A DNA stretch of 14,610 nucleotides, taken from the NCBI GenBank assembly GCA_013044305.1, contig JABEUT010000040.1:1-14610 (forward strand), written 5' to 3'. Numbering within the stretch: the first letter of the stretch is position 1; each line of letters starts with the position of its first letter. The DNA comes from Bacteroidia bacterium. GTDB lineage: Bacteria; Bacteroidota; Bacteroidia; JABEUT01. Under the pieces are notes generated by a model. The model saw nothing but the letters and a program-made list of their open reading frames with translations, had not been told where the DNA came from and did no database searches. Of this stretch, positions 1 through 6,688 are shown piece after piece. Position numbers and translations under genes: made by a program.

Positions 1-28
1 ATATCAAACACAATTTAACCTTATTAAT

Positions 29-439
29 ATGTATCCCGAAACATTGGTAAAGCCCATGAAGGGCGAACTCACAGAATCAGGCTTTGAAGACCTGACCACA
101 CCCGTAGCAGTAGATAAGGCTATACGTACGCCCGGCACGTTGCTTTTGGTTGTTAACTCCGTTTGCGGCTGTTCCGCCGGTGCAGCCAGACCCGGTATTT
201 TAATGTCGCTGGAGAACAGTAAAAAGCCTGCACATCTCGCCACCGTATTCGCCGGCTTTGATGTTGAAGCTACCGCACAGGCACGTAAGTATCTGTTGCC
301 ATATCCTCCAAGTTCGCCTTCCATAGCCCTTTTTAAAGACGGCAAGCTGGTGCACTTTGTAGAACGCCATCATATAGAAGGCCACTCGGCTGCCATGGTT
401 GCCGAAAACCTTACAGCGGCGTACAACCAGTATTGCTAG
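29..439 (+). CDS. BrxA/BrxB-family bacilliredoxin
   Basis: This 136-residue protein matches the bacilliredoxin (YphP/YqiW, formerly DUF1094) family: a small cytosolic thioredoxin-like fold that reduces mixed disulfides between low-molecular-weight thiols and proteins. The diagnostic C-G-C motif is seen at residues 46-48, followed by SAGAARPG, and the N-terminus MYPETLVKPM and the late FKDGKLVHFVERHHIEG segment are also family-typical. Length is close to the usual 135-150 residues. An extra cysteine is the very last residue (Cys136). The ATG at 29 gives the standard family start; no strong Shine-Dalgarno is visible in the 28 bases before it, so any promoter lies outside the window. In Firmicutes these proteins act with bacillithiol; which thiol is used here cannot be read from the sequence. 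Family assignment is secure, physiological partner is not. Confidence 0.93.
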   Translation: MYPETLVKPMKGELTESGFEDLTTPVAVDKAIRTPGTLLLVVNSVCGCSAGAARPGILMSLENSKKPAHLATVFAGFDVEATAQARKYLLPYPPSSPSIALFKDGKLVHFVERHHIEGHSAAMVAENLTAAYNQYC

Positions 440-510
440 CCTGCCATAATAAAAATTGGAGTTTTTTCTAAGAAAGTACCTTCAAACGGGGCATTTTCAA
501 AAAAAGATTA

Positions 511-518
511 TATATTTG
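511..518 (+). promoter_or_regulatory. Bacteroidota -7 promoter element (TAnnTTTG)
   Basis: The bases TATATTTG match all six fixed positions of the Bacteroidota -7 consensus TAnnTTTG. They lie 18 bases before the ATG at 537, which would give a very short leader of about 12-15 bases. No TTG is found at the expected -33 spacing, so the call rests on the -7 match and its position. It would drive the DUF6089 gene separately from the bacilliredoxin gene upstream. Confidence 0.5.
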
Positions 519-536
519 TAGCCTGAAACCGATACC

Positions 537-1511
537 ATGCGGAAATACTTACCCTTACTGCTGCTGTCTTTCCTTATTCCCGCTACTGCGTTTTCTCAAT
601 ACTATTGGGATTACGGAGGACAGGTCGGTCTGACCAATTACCTGGGCAAGATAGGCGGACTTGAAAAAACCGCACAACCCTTTATTCTTGACATGAAACT
701 GCCTGAAACACGCTGGGATATCGGCGGGTATGTGCGCTACAAGCTAAGAGATCCGTTCCTTATTGAAGCGGACCTTGACCTGTTGAGGATTTCCGGCGCC
801 GACAGCCTTTCCACCAATCCAGGAAGGCGGGGCAGGAACCTGAACTTCAGGAACACCATGGTTTCGCTCGCTGTGAAAGGAATGTGGACCTTCTATGAAA
901 ATTCAGATTTGGGCCATACCTACCGCTTCCGCAACTCATTCAATTCCTACCTGTTTTTAGGCGTTGGGATGATTTATCAGAACCCCCAGGGTTACGGCGA
1001 TCCTCCGGGCGGACATGGCACAGGGTGGTATTACCTCGAACCCCTTCATACAGGCGGCGAAAACGGCTACAGCCTCTTCGTTCCCACCATACCTATGGGT
1101 GCAGGCATGTATTTCACATTAAGCAAAATTTACAGGATAGGATGGGAATTGGGCTGGAATTACACATTCTCCCGATATCTTGATGATATTGGAACCGACT
1201 ACCCCTCGGCAGCCCAATGGGCAAATATGTCGCCGGAGGCCCAGTATTTTTCAAACCGCAATCCGCAGCTTTCCCCAAGCGCACAGGCGCAACTGGAGCA
1301 GCAGGGCGTAGCATACAACAACTATGGACCCGGCAACACAAGAGGAGTTAGGGCAGGTGAGGCCAACACCTTATCGCGCCATGAAAGCTATCTTACCAGC
1401 ATATTTTCATTCGGCTACGTAATTCGCGGGCGAAGCAACTTCTACCGTCAGCATTACAAGGGCATATTCAACAGCCACTACCACATCCGGAGAAACAGGG
1501 CTAAGTTCTAA
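537..1511 (+). CDS. DUF6089 family outer-membrane beta-barrel-like protein
   Basis: The 324-residue product begins with a clear Sec signal peptide (MRKYLPLLLLSFLIPATAFSQ, cleavage expected after AFS or near the Gln) followed by YYWDYGGQVGLTNYLGKIGG. That opening, with alternating aromatic/polar strands rich in Gly, Tyr and Phe, is the pattern of the Bacteroidota DUF6089 family, predicted outer-membrane barrels. Other strand-like stretches are VRYKLRDPFLIEADLDL (about 69-85), SYLFLGVGMIYQ, and GMYFTLSKIYRIGWELGWNYTFSRY around residues 190-215. A long, presumably surface-exposed loop rich in Pro, Gly, Asn and Gln separates the last strands. The C-terminus is basic (HIRRNRAKF) rather than ending in a typical barrel-terminal Phe after a strand, as is usual in this group. 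The exact role of the family is not established; some relatives sit near gliding or envelope genes, but nothing here points to a specific function. Confidence 0.8.
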   Translation: MRKYLPLLLLSFLIPATAFSQYYWDYGGQVGLTNYLGKIGGLEKTAQPFILDMKLPETRWDIGGYVRYKLRDPFLIEADLDLLRISGADSLSTNPGRRGRNLNFRNTMVSLAVKGMWTFYENSDLGHTYRFRNSFNSYLFLGVGMIYQNPQGYGDPPGGHGTGWYYLEPLHTGGENGYSLFVPTIPMGAGMYFTLSKIYRIGWELGWNYTFSRYLDDIGTDYPSAAQWANMSPEAQYFSNRNPQLSPSAQAQLEQQGVAYNNYGPGNTRGVRAGEANTLSRHESYLTSIFSFGYVIRGRSNFYRQHYKGIFNSHYHIRRNRAKF

Positions 1512-1547
1512 TCCGGCAGCTTATGCGGCATAAGGCAGTAGCGCCGC

Positions 1548-2840
1548 ATGAAAGACAGTCCGCTTATACCCATTCCATTAATGCCTAAAGAATACCGCAG
1601 CGCAGCACTGCATTATAATCTGGTGAAGGCTGTTGTTAATGCCTTGCAGATGATTTTCGAAAGTCCCGGAGGCGGGAAGATGCAATATGCCGATGCGGTT
1701 GTAAGAAAGCTGTTGAAATCGAATCCGAAATGGGGGGCAAACGACAGGAAGTTTCTCGCCCGAACGGTGTACGAAATGGTAAGGTGGTGGCGCAAGCTGT
1801 GGTATATAAGCGGTAAAGATCCATCGCCCGATGAGCAGTCGTTGTGGACGGTTGCAGGCATTCACCTCGTTTTGGCAGGGTTCAATCTTCCTCCCTGGAA
1901 GGAGTTTCTGCCGGCAGCGCAGATACAGGTAAATGCAAGGCTGGAAGAAGCAGACAGGATAAGGGCTATTCGGGAGTCCATCCCCGACTGGCTTGATGAA
2001 AGAGGGTGGCAGGAGCTGGGTGCGCAATGGGAAAGGGAATTACACATCCTGAACACAGAGGCCCCCGTGGTAATCCGCGTAAACACCTTGAAAACCCATC
2101 TTGATGCTCTGCAGGAAAAGCTTAATATGGAAAATACGGGAACATCGAGGCTTCCATCCGGCCCGGATGCACTGCAACTGGATGAACGCAAAAATATTTT
2201 CAGCTCCGAAAGTTTCCGGCAAGGGCTGTTCGAAGTGCAGGACACCTCATCGCAGGAAGTGGCTTATTTCATGAATGTAAACCCCGGAATGCGGGTAATA
2301 GACGCCTGTGCAGGAGGCGGAGGCAAAGCCCTGCATATTGCAGCACTCATGCATAATAACGGCAGAATAATAGCCCTCGATATTCATGAGTGGAAACTGA
2401 AGGAATTGCGTAAGAGGGCAGCAAGGGCAGGGGCGGACATTATTGAAACCCGTACTGTAACCACGGACAAGGTGATAAAACGTCTTGAAAAAAGCGCCGA
2501 CAGACTTTTGCTTGATGTGCCGTGCTCGGGGCTGGGTACGCTGCGGCGCAACCCCGATATAAAGTGGAAACTTACGGCAGAAGTGTTGGAACGCATAGGC
2601 AGGGAGCAGTACGGAATACTTATCGCTTATTGCTCCATGGTAAAGCCGGGCGGCATAGTGATTTATTCCACATGCAGCATCCTGCCCTCCGAAAACGAAG
2701 GGGTGATAGACAGGTTTACCCGTGAATACGGCAACTTCAGGAAAGTCGGCGAGAGAAAAATACTCCCGTCGGAATCGGGAGCCGACGGCTTTTATATGGC
2801 AGCCCTGGAGAGATTAGATTCTGGCAAGAGCGTTCAATAG
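1548..2840 (+). CDS. RsmB/NOP2/Sun-family RNA (cytosine-5-)-methyltransferase
   Basis: A 430-residue class I SAM-dependent RNA m5C methyltransferase of the RsmB/NOP2 type. Seen in order: an alpha-helical N-terminal region (about 20-120, with the family-typical NPKWGANDRKFLARTVYEMVRWWR), FEVQDTSSQ (228-236), SAM-binding motif I VIDACAGGGGK (250-260), the acidic residue binding the SAM ribose in ALDIHEW (Asp278), motif IV DVPCSGLGTLRRNPD (323-337, Cys326 needed for product release) and motif VI YSTCSILPSENEG (Cys376, the catalytic nucleophile), ending in DGFYMA. All key residues are intact. The target is probably 16S rRNA by analogy to RsmB, but related enzymes modify other positions, so the site is inferred only. 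The start is uncertain: an ATG at 1581 gives MPKEYRSAALHYN, closer to relatives' N-termini. The 3' end overlaps the convergent trans-sulfuration gene by 27 bp. Confidence 0.92.
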   Translation: MKDSPLIPIPLMPKEYRSAALHYNLVKAVVNALQMIFESPGGGKMQYADAVVRKLLKSNPKWGANDRKFLARTVYEMVRWWRKLWYISGKDPSPDEQSLWTVAGIHLVLAGFNLPPWKEFLPAAQIQVNARLEEADRIRAIRESIPDWLDERGWQELGAQWERELHILNTEAPVVIRVNTLKTHLDALQEKLNMENTGTSRLPSGPDALQLDERKNIFSSESFRQGLFEVQDTSSQEVAYFMNVNPGMRVIDACAGGGGKALHIAALMHNNGRIIALDIHEWKLKELRKRAARAGADIIETRTVTTDKVIKRLEKSADRLLLDVPCSGLGTLRRNPDIKWKLTAEVLERIGREQYGILIAYCSMVKPGGIVIYSTCSILPSENEGVIDRFTREYGNFRKVGERKILPSESGADGFYMAALERLDSGKSVQ

Positions 2841-3968
2841 ATCATCCATCAGGTATTCCGTTTCATCGATACCGATATAAAGGCGTACAAGGTTGGCAGG
2901 CACCCCGCTTACAGCCCTTGCCGCTTCGGGCATGGCGCAGAAGGGGAACACCAGCGATTCGTAACCGCCCCATGAGGTGGCTATAACAAAACGTGTAAGG
3001 CTGTTTACGAACCTTTCAACCCCTGCCTCATCGGCTTTAAGCAGCAGTGAGAACAGGCCTGTGCCGCATTTCATTTGCTTTTTGGCAAGTGCAAGCTGGG
3101 GGTTGCTTTTGGCGAAAGGGTAGTTTATCTTTTCTATCTTAGGATGGTTTTCAAGTTTATCCACCACCTGCTGCGTTACTTCCGCCGATTTATTAACCCG
3201 CAGTTCGAGGGTGCGTATGCTTCGCAGCATCAGCCAGGCGTCATGCGGCGATATGATTCCTCCCAGGTTCATGAACTCCTTGGCGAACATGCTGCCAATG
3301 CGTTCCTTTGAGCCGCACACAACGCCGGCCACCAGGTCGCTGTGCCCGCCGAAGTACTTACTTGCAGAATGCAGAACCAGATCTACCCCCATGGATAAAG
3401 GGCTTTGGCAAAGGGGCGAGGAGTAGCTGTTGTCAATAACTGTGGTAATGCCACGCTGTTTGGCCAATCGAACCACGGCCTCTATATCCTGCAATTCAAA
3501 GGTTATGGAATTGGGGCTTTCGAGGTAGATTAACTTGGTGGCGGGGGTAAGGGCGTTCTCTATATTTTCGGTTTTTCTGGCATCCACCATCGTTGTTTTT
3601 ACCCCATAATCCGGCAGGTATTTGTTGAGCAGTGCATTGGTCCAGCTATAGGGCTTTTGCACGCACACTACATGGTCGCCGCCTTTTACCACACTCATAA
3701 CGGAAGCGGTTATGGCGGCGGTGCCGCTGGCAAAGACAAGGGCGTCGCCGGCGCCTTCAAGGGCTGCAATCTTTTTCCGCAGTATGGCAACCGTGGGGTT
3801 GTTGCCTCTGGTATAAAAGGGTACTGTAAACTCGTTGCGCAGCACATGACGCAACTCCTCCACGTTTTTTACGCAGAAGTTGGAAGACTGGATGAGGGGC
3901 GGTGCTACCGCATTGTAATATCGTTCGTGCTCTTCGCCGAGGTGGTTGAGTATCGTTGGTATATCCAT
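2814..3968 (-). CDS. Trans-sulfuration PLP enzyme (cystathionine gamma-synthase / beta-lyase / methionine gamma-lyase family)
   Basis: A 384-residue fold-type I PLP enzyme of the Cys/Met metabolism family. Visible signatures are FYTRGNNPT (51-59, the Tyr/Arg that contact the neighbouring subunit's PLP), the phosphate-binding ASGTAA (80-85), a stacking Tyr in KPYSW (Tyr107), VIDNSYSSP with the pyridine-nitrogen Asp (177-185), the Schiff-base lysine in SASKYFGGHSD (Lys204), SWGGYESLVFPF near the C-terminus and the carboxylate-binding Arg in VRLYIGID. These enzymes interconvert cysteine, homocysteine and methionine precursors through cystathionine or release sulfide or methanethiol; residues visible here do not separate the subtypes. 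I chose the ATG at 3968 (MDIPTILNHLGEEHERYY) because a longer reading begins with TTG at 4007, inside a likely promoter element. It is a stand-alone gene, convergent with the methyltransferase. Confidence 0.93.
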   Translation of the reverse strand: MDIPTILNHLGEEHERYYNAVAPPLIQSSNFCVKNVEELRHVLRNEFTVPFYTRGNNPTVAILRKKIAALEGAGDALVFASGTAAITASVMSVVKGGDHVVCVQKPYSWTNALLNKYLPDYGVKTTMVDARKTENIENALTPATKLIYLESPNSITFELQDIEAVVRLAKQRGITTVIDNSYSSPLCQSPLSMGVDLVLHSASKYFGGHSDLVAGVVCGSKERIGSMFAKEFMNLGGIISPHDAWLMLRSIRTLELRVNKSAEVTQQVVDKLENHPKIEKINYPFAKSNPQLALAKKQMKCGTGLFSLLLKADEAGVERFVNSLTRFVIATSWGGYESLVFPFCAMPEAARAVSGVPANLVRLYIGIDETEYLMDDLLNALARI

Positions 3969-4004
3969 GAAAAGGTATTTGAAGATTGAGATAAAGCGTG
4001 AGGG

Positions 4005-4012
4005 CAAAAATA
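4005..4012 (-). promoter_or_regulatory. Bacteroidota -7 promoter element (TAnnTTTG)
   Basis: Read on the minus strand, TATTTTTG matches the TAnnTTTG consensus exactly. It lies 36 bases before the ATG at 3968 of the trans-sulfuration enzyme, giving a leader of roughly 30 bases. The TTG of this box is the upstream in-frame TTG codon at 4007, which argues that this codon is promoter and not a translation start. No -33 TTG is visible at the expected spacing. Confidence 0.5.
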
Positions 4013-4204
4013 ACTAAAATCGCTTAGTCGTTTATTTCACCGGAATGATGCAATGGGGGAGTCGATTCAAACTGAATATAAACAATAGATACCTCGTGGA
4101 AGAATTTATATATACATGGATTTTACAGGTTGCGGGGAGATGCAGGCGCGAAGAAGCAGGGAGCCGATATAATCAAGGAAGGCCGCCTGCCTGTTCGGCA
4201 CTTT

Positions 4205-4239
4205 TCAGTTTTTTGAAAAAGGGCCGGTGTTATTCCGGC
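4205..4239 (-). terminator. Rho-independent-type terminator of the ECF-sigma operon
   Basis: On the minus strand GCCGG-AATAACA-CCGGC forms a 5-bp GC-rich hairpin (4223-4239), followed by CC and a run of five T. The TAA stop codon of the Spy-like gene (4232-4230) lies in the loop. Directly downstream the bases CTTTTTCA and TGAAAAG can pair as a second, weaker, AT-rich hairpin. The stem is short, so this is a moderate-confidence call, but its position at the end of a three-gene operon fits. Confidence 0.4.
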
Positions 4240-4769
4240 ACAAACTGCGGTTGCCTGCGTTGCTGACCGTCGCGGCGGTTCATCAGTTGCTTCAGCAGGA
4301 AGAGCTTAAATTCGTCTTCGGCGTTGTAAAATTTGGCAACCTTGCGCAGGGGCAGCACCTGTTCGAATTTTGCCAGATATTGTTTTTCGAGATCGAGCTG
4401 CCGGCTCTGTATGTCCGTTTCATTCACTATCCATTGTTGCACATCCTTGTCGCTCATTTTATCGAAGCCTCCGGCGTTTTTTACCTTGTCATTTTCATCC
4501 TGCTTCTGCTTTTTAAGATTGTCCTTATCCTGCCGGTAATCGTCGTACACGGGCCAGAATTTTTTTGCTTCGGCATCGCTAAGGTTCAGTTTTTCGGTAA
4601 TGTATGAGGTGTGCAGTGCATCTAACTTGTTTCGGCGGTCCTGGGCTCCGGCGTATGACAAGGAAAACATAAGGAGGCATGCAATAATTTCCGGCCGTGT
4701 TATGGCAAGCAATTTATTCAGAAGCCTTAGGCATATTCCTGAATGGGTTTTCATCTGTTGTGGTTTCAT
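4230..4769 (-). CDS. Secreted Spy/CpxP-like helical protein, third gene of ECF operon
   Basis: The 179-residue product has a long, basic n-region followed by a hydrophobic core (about 28-40, IIACLLMFSLSYA) and an A-G-A cleavage site before QDRRNK, so it is exported. The mature part is highly charged and predicted helical, with LDALHTSYITEKLNLSDAEAKKFWPVYDDY (49-78) near its start, a pattern seen in Bacteroidota proteins coded beside ECF sigma factors and resembling the LTxxQ-type repeats of Spy/CpxP periplasmic stress chaperones. A periplasmic chaperone or stress-sensor role is therefore an inference; no enzyme motif is visible. The C-terminus is Gln/Arg-rich (DGQQRRQPQ). I start at the ATG at 4769, 7 bases after the upstream gene's stop, rather than at an earlier ATG (4805) that would overlap that gene. 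The alternative MKTHSG (4754) would shorten the unusually long n-region. Confidence 0.75.
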   Translation of the reverse strand: MKPQQMKTHSGICLRLLNKLLAITRPEIIACLLMFSLSYAGAQDRRNKLDALHTSYITEKLNLSDAEAKKFWPVYDDYRQDKDNLKKQKQDENDKVKNAGGFDKMSDKDVQQWIVNETDIQSRQLDLEKQYLAKFEQVLPLRKVAKFYNAEDEFKLFLLKQLMNRRDGQQRRQPQFVPE

Positions 4770-4776
4770 CTCTGGG

Positions 4777-5307
4777 TTAAAGGTTACTTTCAATATCGGA
4801 AGCATCTACGTTATTGTTTATAAGGTAGTTTATAATTTGCCCGTTGGCCGAATCTGCCGGTGGTGATTCAGGAAGTTCTTCAAAAAGAGGGGTGTTTTGG
4901 TTTGCCATCATGTTCTCCAGATCGCTAATATCGGTATAAGCAATATCGTTTTGAACGCCTGTCAGCAGGGCGCTGTCGGATATTGACACAGCCATGCTCT
5001 GGTAATTTTGTGTCTGGTAGTTGTAGTTGTGCCGCAGAAAAAGGGCAATGCTGACTATGGCTAAGAATGATACGAATATATACTGGGGCTTGAACAACAG
5101 AAGTATTTTGTTGTACCCGGCGGAGGGTATATGCTGTTGGTCTTTTGTGCATTGAGCCATTATTTGCGAAGGGAGCCCTTCGAAATATCCATCCGGAACG
5201 GTAAACGGATTCCTTTTGCCTATGCCCTTCAGCAGGGGTGCATTTTCCAAAGTATCGTGCTCCGGTAAACCGGATTTATCAGCTTGTATGTTTCTTTTTC
5301 TTAGCAT
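4777..5307 (-). CDS. Putative anti-sigma-type single-pass membrane protein
   Basis: A 176-residue protein lying 33 bases downstream of the ECF sigma gene, where the partner regulator normally sits. Its cytoplasmic N-terminal part (1-68) contains KRNPFTVPDGYFEGLPSQI (31-49), a motif common in Bacteroidota proteins that accompany ECF sigma factors. One transmembrane segment follows (about 74-92, PQYIFVSFLAIVSIALFLR), then an acidic periplasmic region ending in IINYLINNNVDASDIE, a recurring C-terminal motif in this group. There is no HxxxCxxC zinc-binding anti-sigma signature, so it is not a standard ZAS-domain protein. Inhibition of the sigma factor is inferred from position, topology and family resemblance; direct binding is not shown by the sequence. 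The mature periplasmic part contains no recognisable sensor domain. Confidence 0.72.
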   Translation of the reverse strand: MLRKRNIQADKSGLPEHDTLENAPLLKGIGKRNPFTVPDGYFEGLPSQIMAQCTKDQQHIPSAGYNKILLLFKPQYIFVSFLAIVSIALFLRHNYNYQTQNYQSMAVSISDSALLTGVQNDIAYTDISDLENMMANQNTPLFEELPESPPADSANGQIINYLINNNVDASDIESNL

Positions 5308-5340
5308 TCTATCATTATGACCATACCAGAGGCTAAAAGT

Positions 5341-5904
5341 TTAATTTTTCTTCAAAAATTCTTCAATTTTTTTTACCGCATGGTGATACGAGGCTTTTAA
5401 TGCTCCCACCGAGGTATCGAGTGTTTCTGCCATATCCTCGTATTTCATTTCCTCAAAGTATTTGAGGTTGAATACTATGCGTTGCTTTTCGGGCAGGGTA
5501 AGAATGGCCTGCTGAAGCTTTTTTTCCACTTCTTCACCCTTAAAGTAGTTGTCGTCGTGCAGTTTGCGGCTTAGCCCGTATTCCACCTTTTCGAAAGGCA
5601 CGAAGAGGTGTAGTTTTTTCTGCTTTATAAAGGTAAGCGATTCGTTCACAGCTATGCGGTATAACCAAGTGTAGAGGCGGGAGGCTTCTTTGAAGTTATG
5701 GAGGTTTTTCCATACCTTTACAAATACGTTCTGCACCACATCGTTCGCATCGTCGTGGTCTATAACCAGGCGCCTTACCTGCCAGTAAACCCGTTTCTGG
5801 TACTTTGTTACAATCTGATGGAAGGCAAAGTTCCGGGTGCTTTCATTACGGAATTTTTCAAGTAATTCAGCATCGTTTTCGGCTTCGTTGTCAGCGCTTG
5901 TCAT
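5341..5904 (-). CDS. ECF (sigma-70 family, RpoE-type) RNA polymerase sigma factor
   Basis: A 187-residue extracytoplasmic-function sigma factor. Region 2 spans about 27-95 and includes the core-binding and -10 recognition stretch VRRLVIDHDDANDVVQNVFVKVW followed by TWLYRIAVNESL. Region 4 spans about 128-183, with the typical LPEKQRIVFNLKYFEEMKYEDMAE and the helix-turn-helix TLDTSVGALKASYHHAVKKIEEFL. Region 3 is absent, as expected for ECF factors, and the length is standard. It heads a leftward operon with a membrane protein and a secreted helical protein, which suggests an envelope-stress or surface signal. No exact TAnnTTTG promoter element lies upstream; the gene may be transcribed by its own product, possibly from the repeat-bearing region at 5960-6069, but that is inference. 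The ATG at 5904 is the only sensible start. Confidence 0.93.
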   Translation of the reverse strand: MTSADNEAENDAELLEKFRNESTRNFAFHQIVTKYQKRVYWQVRRLVIDHDDANDVVQNVFVKVWKNLHNFKEASRLYTWLYRIAVNESLTFIKQKKLHLFVPFEKVEYGLSRKLHDDNYFKGEEVEKKLQQAILTLPEKQRIVFNLKYFEEMKYEDMAETLDTSVGALKASYHHAVKKIEEFLKKN

Positions 5905-6297
5905 ATTTTTTCTGATGCGTGAAAGATTGTGGATGAAAGGTGGGGTAAATAAAGTGGGTTTAAATGAAGATTAAATGAAAAAGGGGTTAAAATTGTGCAT
6001 ATTACCTGACATTTTATGTTTCCGGACGGGTGAACAGGTCCTCGCGCTGCAAACTCCCTTTCCGGATGGCTATCGGGAAGGAATATGCAGGAAACGCGGT
6101 TTCTTGGTGCAGCAATCATAAAATTGCGAAGCAAAAAAACGTGAGAACATAATTATTCAGTAATGAAGTATATATTTCCATCAATCTATACTGCTTACAT
6201 TATTATATATTACCTTTGCATTCTGTACCGCCTGCCAATCAATCAACATGCGCTTACAGAAACCTTAACAAATCAACGGCATTTAATTCAACATATT
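5905..6297. other. Divergent intergenic region with short direct repeats
   Basis: This 393-bp stretch separates the leftward ECF sigma gene from the rightward DUF3467 gene. I see no convincing gene: a 77-codon minus-strand reading frame (5901-6134) overlaps the sigma start and has no family resemblance. It holds two copies of TTAAATGAA at 5960-5968 and 5971-5979, spaced exactly 11 bp, about one helical turn, and two copies of TTTCCGGAYGG at 6019-6029 and 6059-6069, spaced 40 bp. A -7 element for the rightward gene lies at 6211-6218. The repeats are candidate operator sites for the sigma operon, unproven. Confidence 0.45.
6211..6218 (+). promoter_or_regulatory. Bacteroidota -7 promoter element (TAnnTTTG)
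   Basis: TACCTTTG is an exact match to the TAnnTTTG consensus in a very AT-rich stretch. It would start transcription near 6223 and leave a leader of about 75 bases before the DUF3467 start at 6298. It lies within the 45-codon in-frame extension upstream of that ATG and so supports the shorter protein. No -33 TTG is seen at the usual spacing. Confidence 0.5.
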
Positions 6298-6615
6298 ATG
6301 GAAGATAAGAACAAACCGGCGCAGATGAACATAAACATTGAACTGCCCGAAGATGTAGCCGAAGGCATTTATTCAAATCTCGCCATCATCACTCATTCCA
6401 ATTCGGAATTTATTGTTGACTTTATCCGCATCATGCCCGGAGTGCCAAAGGCCAAAGTAAAAAGCAGGATATTGCTTACACCGCAGCATGCCAAGCGATT
6501 GCTCAAGGCCCTGAAGGAAAACATGACCAGATACGAGCAGGTGCATGGCACGGTGGACGATACCGAGGTAAATGCCATACCGATGAATTTCGGCGGACCA
6601 ACCGCACAGGCCTGA
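6298..6615 (+). CDS. DUF3467 domain-containing protein
   Basis: A 105-residue protein matching the DUF3467 family, small soluble proteins common in Bacteroidota. Characteristic features are the opening INIELPEDVAEGIYSNLAIITHSNSEFIVDFIRIMPG (about residues 11-47), then a basic KAKVKSRILLTPQHAKRLLKALKENM stretch and a C-terminal FGG. The function is unknown. It is predicted cytosolic, with no signal peptide or membrane segment. An open frame continues upstream to 6163, but the added 45 residues are low-complexity, rich in Tyr and Ile, and contain a promoter element, so I start at the ATG at 6298. In other Bacteroidota this gene is often found close to the RNA polymerase beta-subunit genes; here it is not, at least not within this window. 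The UbiA-family gene follows after 73 bases, with no obvious terminator between them. Confidence 0.88.
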   Translation: MEDKNKPAQMNINIELPEDVAEGIYSNLAIITHSNSEFIVDFIRIMPGVPKAKVKSRILLTPQHAKRLLKALKENMTRYEQVHGTVDDTEVNAIPMNFGGPTAQA

Positions 6616-6688
6616 CAGGATGATAAAAGCTGAACACTCCCTTTAGAATGGGTAGTTTAGTGATGCGGTTAATTAAACCTGTCGCCTG

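Noticed and set aside
1578..2027. 149-codon minus-strand reading frame inside the RNA methyltransferase gene
   Set aside because: Antisense to a clear family member with all catalytic motifs; no coherent protein features.
3969..4007. N-terminal extension of the trans-sulfuration enzyme from TTG 4007
   Set aside because: The extra 13 residues do not resemble family N-termini and the TTG forms part of a TAnnTTTG promoter match.
4227..4607. 126-codon hydrophobic plus-strand frame opposite the Spy-like gene
   Set aside because: The hydrophobicity is the usual antisense effect of a Lys/Asp/Glu-rich helical protein; the sense-strand protein has a signal peptide and operon context.
5901..6134. 77-codon minus-strand reading frame upstream of the ECF sigma gene
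   Set aside because: It overlaps the sigma start codon by four bases, has no recognisable motif or family resemblance, and its sequence is what random intergenic DNA gives. The region reads better as regulatory DNA.
6163..6297. 45-codon N-terminal extension of the DUF3467 protein
   Set aside because: Low-complexity Tyr/Ile-rich translation unlike the family start, and it contains an exact -7 promoter element at 6211-6218.
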